Shown piece by piece: positions 63,333-64,000 of a DNA stretch of 64,000 bases. Both the position numbers and the translations under genes were made by a program. The stretch lies in the NCBI RefSeq assembly GCF_008000815.1, contig NZ_CP042806.1:744001-808000 (forward strand), given 5' to 3'. Within the stretch, counting starts at the first letter, position 1. Each line of letters begins with the position of its first letter. Below the pieces are notes generated by a model that had not been told where the DNA came from, did not search any database, and was given only the letters and a program-made list of their open reading frames with translations. The stretch comes from Terriglobus albidus (lineage in GTDB: Bacteria > Acidobacteriota > Terriglobia > Terriglobales > Acidobacteriaceae).

Positions 63333-63893
63333 ATGCGCTTGATTCTCGCCTCCGCCTCTCCTCGCCGCCGGGAACTCCTGACCCAGGCCGGTATCGTCTT
63401 TACGGTGGAGACGACCGACATCGACGAGTCGCAGTATCCGGGAGAAGACCCTGTCAGCTACACCACGCGCCTGGCCCGCGAGAAGGCCCAGATCGTACTG
63501 GCCAGACATCCCTGTGAGCACGATCTGGTAGTGCTTGGCGCCGATACCACCGTGACGCTGGACAATGTCCTGCTTGGGAAACCGACAGGCGCTGCCGACG
63601 CCGTAGTCATGCTCCGTGCCCTGAGCGGACGCGCTCACCAGGTGGTCACCGGTATTGCCCTGCTCTCGTTCCAGAAGGCGGTGACTCATGCCGAAACGAC
63701 CAGTGTTTTCTTCCAGGCTATGACGGAGCACGAGATCGCTGAGTACGTCGCCACAGGGGAGCCGATGGATAAAGCCGGGGCGTATGGCATCCAGGGCGGC
63801 GCGGCCCGGTTTATTCCCCGGATTGAAGGGGATTATTCCAATGTCGTGGGTCTGCCGATTGCTGCTGTGGCGAATCTTTTGAAGAGCTTTTGA
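63333..63893 (+). CDS. maf: Maf-family nucleoside triphosphate pyrophosphatase
   Basis: A 186-residue house-cleaning pyrophosphatase that hydrolyses dTTP/UTP or modified nucleotides. Signatures: ILASASPRRRELL, DIDESQYPGEDPVSYTTRLAREKA, VLGADTTVTLDNVLLGKP, AYGIQGGAARFIPRIEGDYSNVVGLPI. The Glu and Asp residues of the active site are present. The ATG lies seven bases after an octamer array. Confidence 0.95.
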   Translation: MRLILASASPRRRELLTQAGIVFTVETTDIDESQYPGEDPVSYTTRLAREKAQIVLARHPCEHDLVVLGADTTVTLDNVLLGKPTGAADAVVMLRALSGRAHQVVTGIALLSFQKAVTHAETTSVFFQAMTEHEIAEYVATGEPMDKAGAYGIQGGAARFIPRIEGDYSNVVGLPIAAVANLLKSF

Positions 63894-63921
63894 ATAACTC
63901 CGGGCTGGCATGGGTTATCGA

Positions 63922-63993
63922 AAGCGGGTCCTTCGCCTGCGGCTCAGGATGACAAGCAAAAACGGATTCGAGCGAAGCTCGAACCCGGTTGGG
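63922..63993. repeat. REP half plus GATTCGAGCGAAGCTCGAACC hairpin
   Basis: 63922-63952 is one REP half (AAGCGGGTCCTTCGC, CTCAGGATGAC), followed by the hairpin TTCGAGC-GAA-GCTCGAA. The same order of the two parts is seen as a remnant at 52355-52400. The partner half would lie beyond the window end. Confidence 0.7.
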
Positions 63994-64000
63994 CTGAACT

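Overview
The window looks like chromosomal DNA of an acidobacterium of the Terriglobia type (relatives of Terriglobus, Granulicella, Edaphobacter). The evidence is inference from gene content: a 913-residue duplicated orphan ABC permease (ADOP type) preceded by the tail of a probable PadR regulator, secreted VWA proteins, a kumamolisin-like S53 acid protease, a hopanoid-type HpnI glycosyltransferase, PadR/HAAS pairs, high-GC codon use, and intergenic repeats of a kind I associate with that group. No phage, IS transposase, CRISPR array or tRNA was found.

Layout. 1-9000: ADOP permease, phytase-like esterase, short winged-helix regulator, S53 protease and two secreted unknowns. 9094-13225: NarL-type two-component pair divergent from a bestrophin channel plus tandem universal stress protein. 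13419-18035: membrane glycosyltransferase-like protein, DUF2251 protein, TonB-dependent receptor, S4-domain protein, ArsR regulator. 18252-31393: ribosomal protein S1 with promoter and terminator, Rieske oxygenase, a MITE-like element, GT83-like transferase, HpnI, two MacB-type permeases, RNase P RNA, BioY, DUF1284 protein, PadR and a HAAS-like membrane protein. 31397-41948: flavodoxin-fold oxidoreductase, ethanolamine ammonia-lyase (EutB, EutC), HemB, two VWA proteins around MutS2, cytidylate-kinase-like and DinB proteins. 42056-46098: lipoamide dehydrogenase, octanoyltransferase LipB and the E2 subunit, a functional set for lipoylated 2-oxoacid dehydrogenases. 46212-54104: a giant M11-like metalloprotease with Ig-like repeats, class III aminotransferase, dUTPase and unknowns. 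54157-60467: PurL-PurF facing a purD-DinB-RidA operon. 60712-63893: RsmI with a degenerate site-2-protease/CBS protein, RsmD, Maf.

The most unusual content is between the genes. About a dozen spacers carry short degenerate tandem arrays, mostly of about four units of 7 or 8 bases (GTTGAATN, GTTGCTR, GTTGAAA and similar). They read GTTG after the stop of the upstream gene, CAAC on the far side of the spacer, and at eight genes they contain the stop codon itself. In between lie REP-like palindromes and two MITE-like elements with TA flanks. These arrays are my best candidate for an undescribed system, although their function cannot be read from one window.
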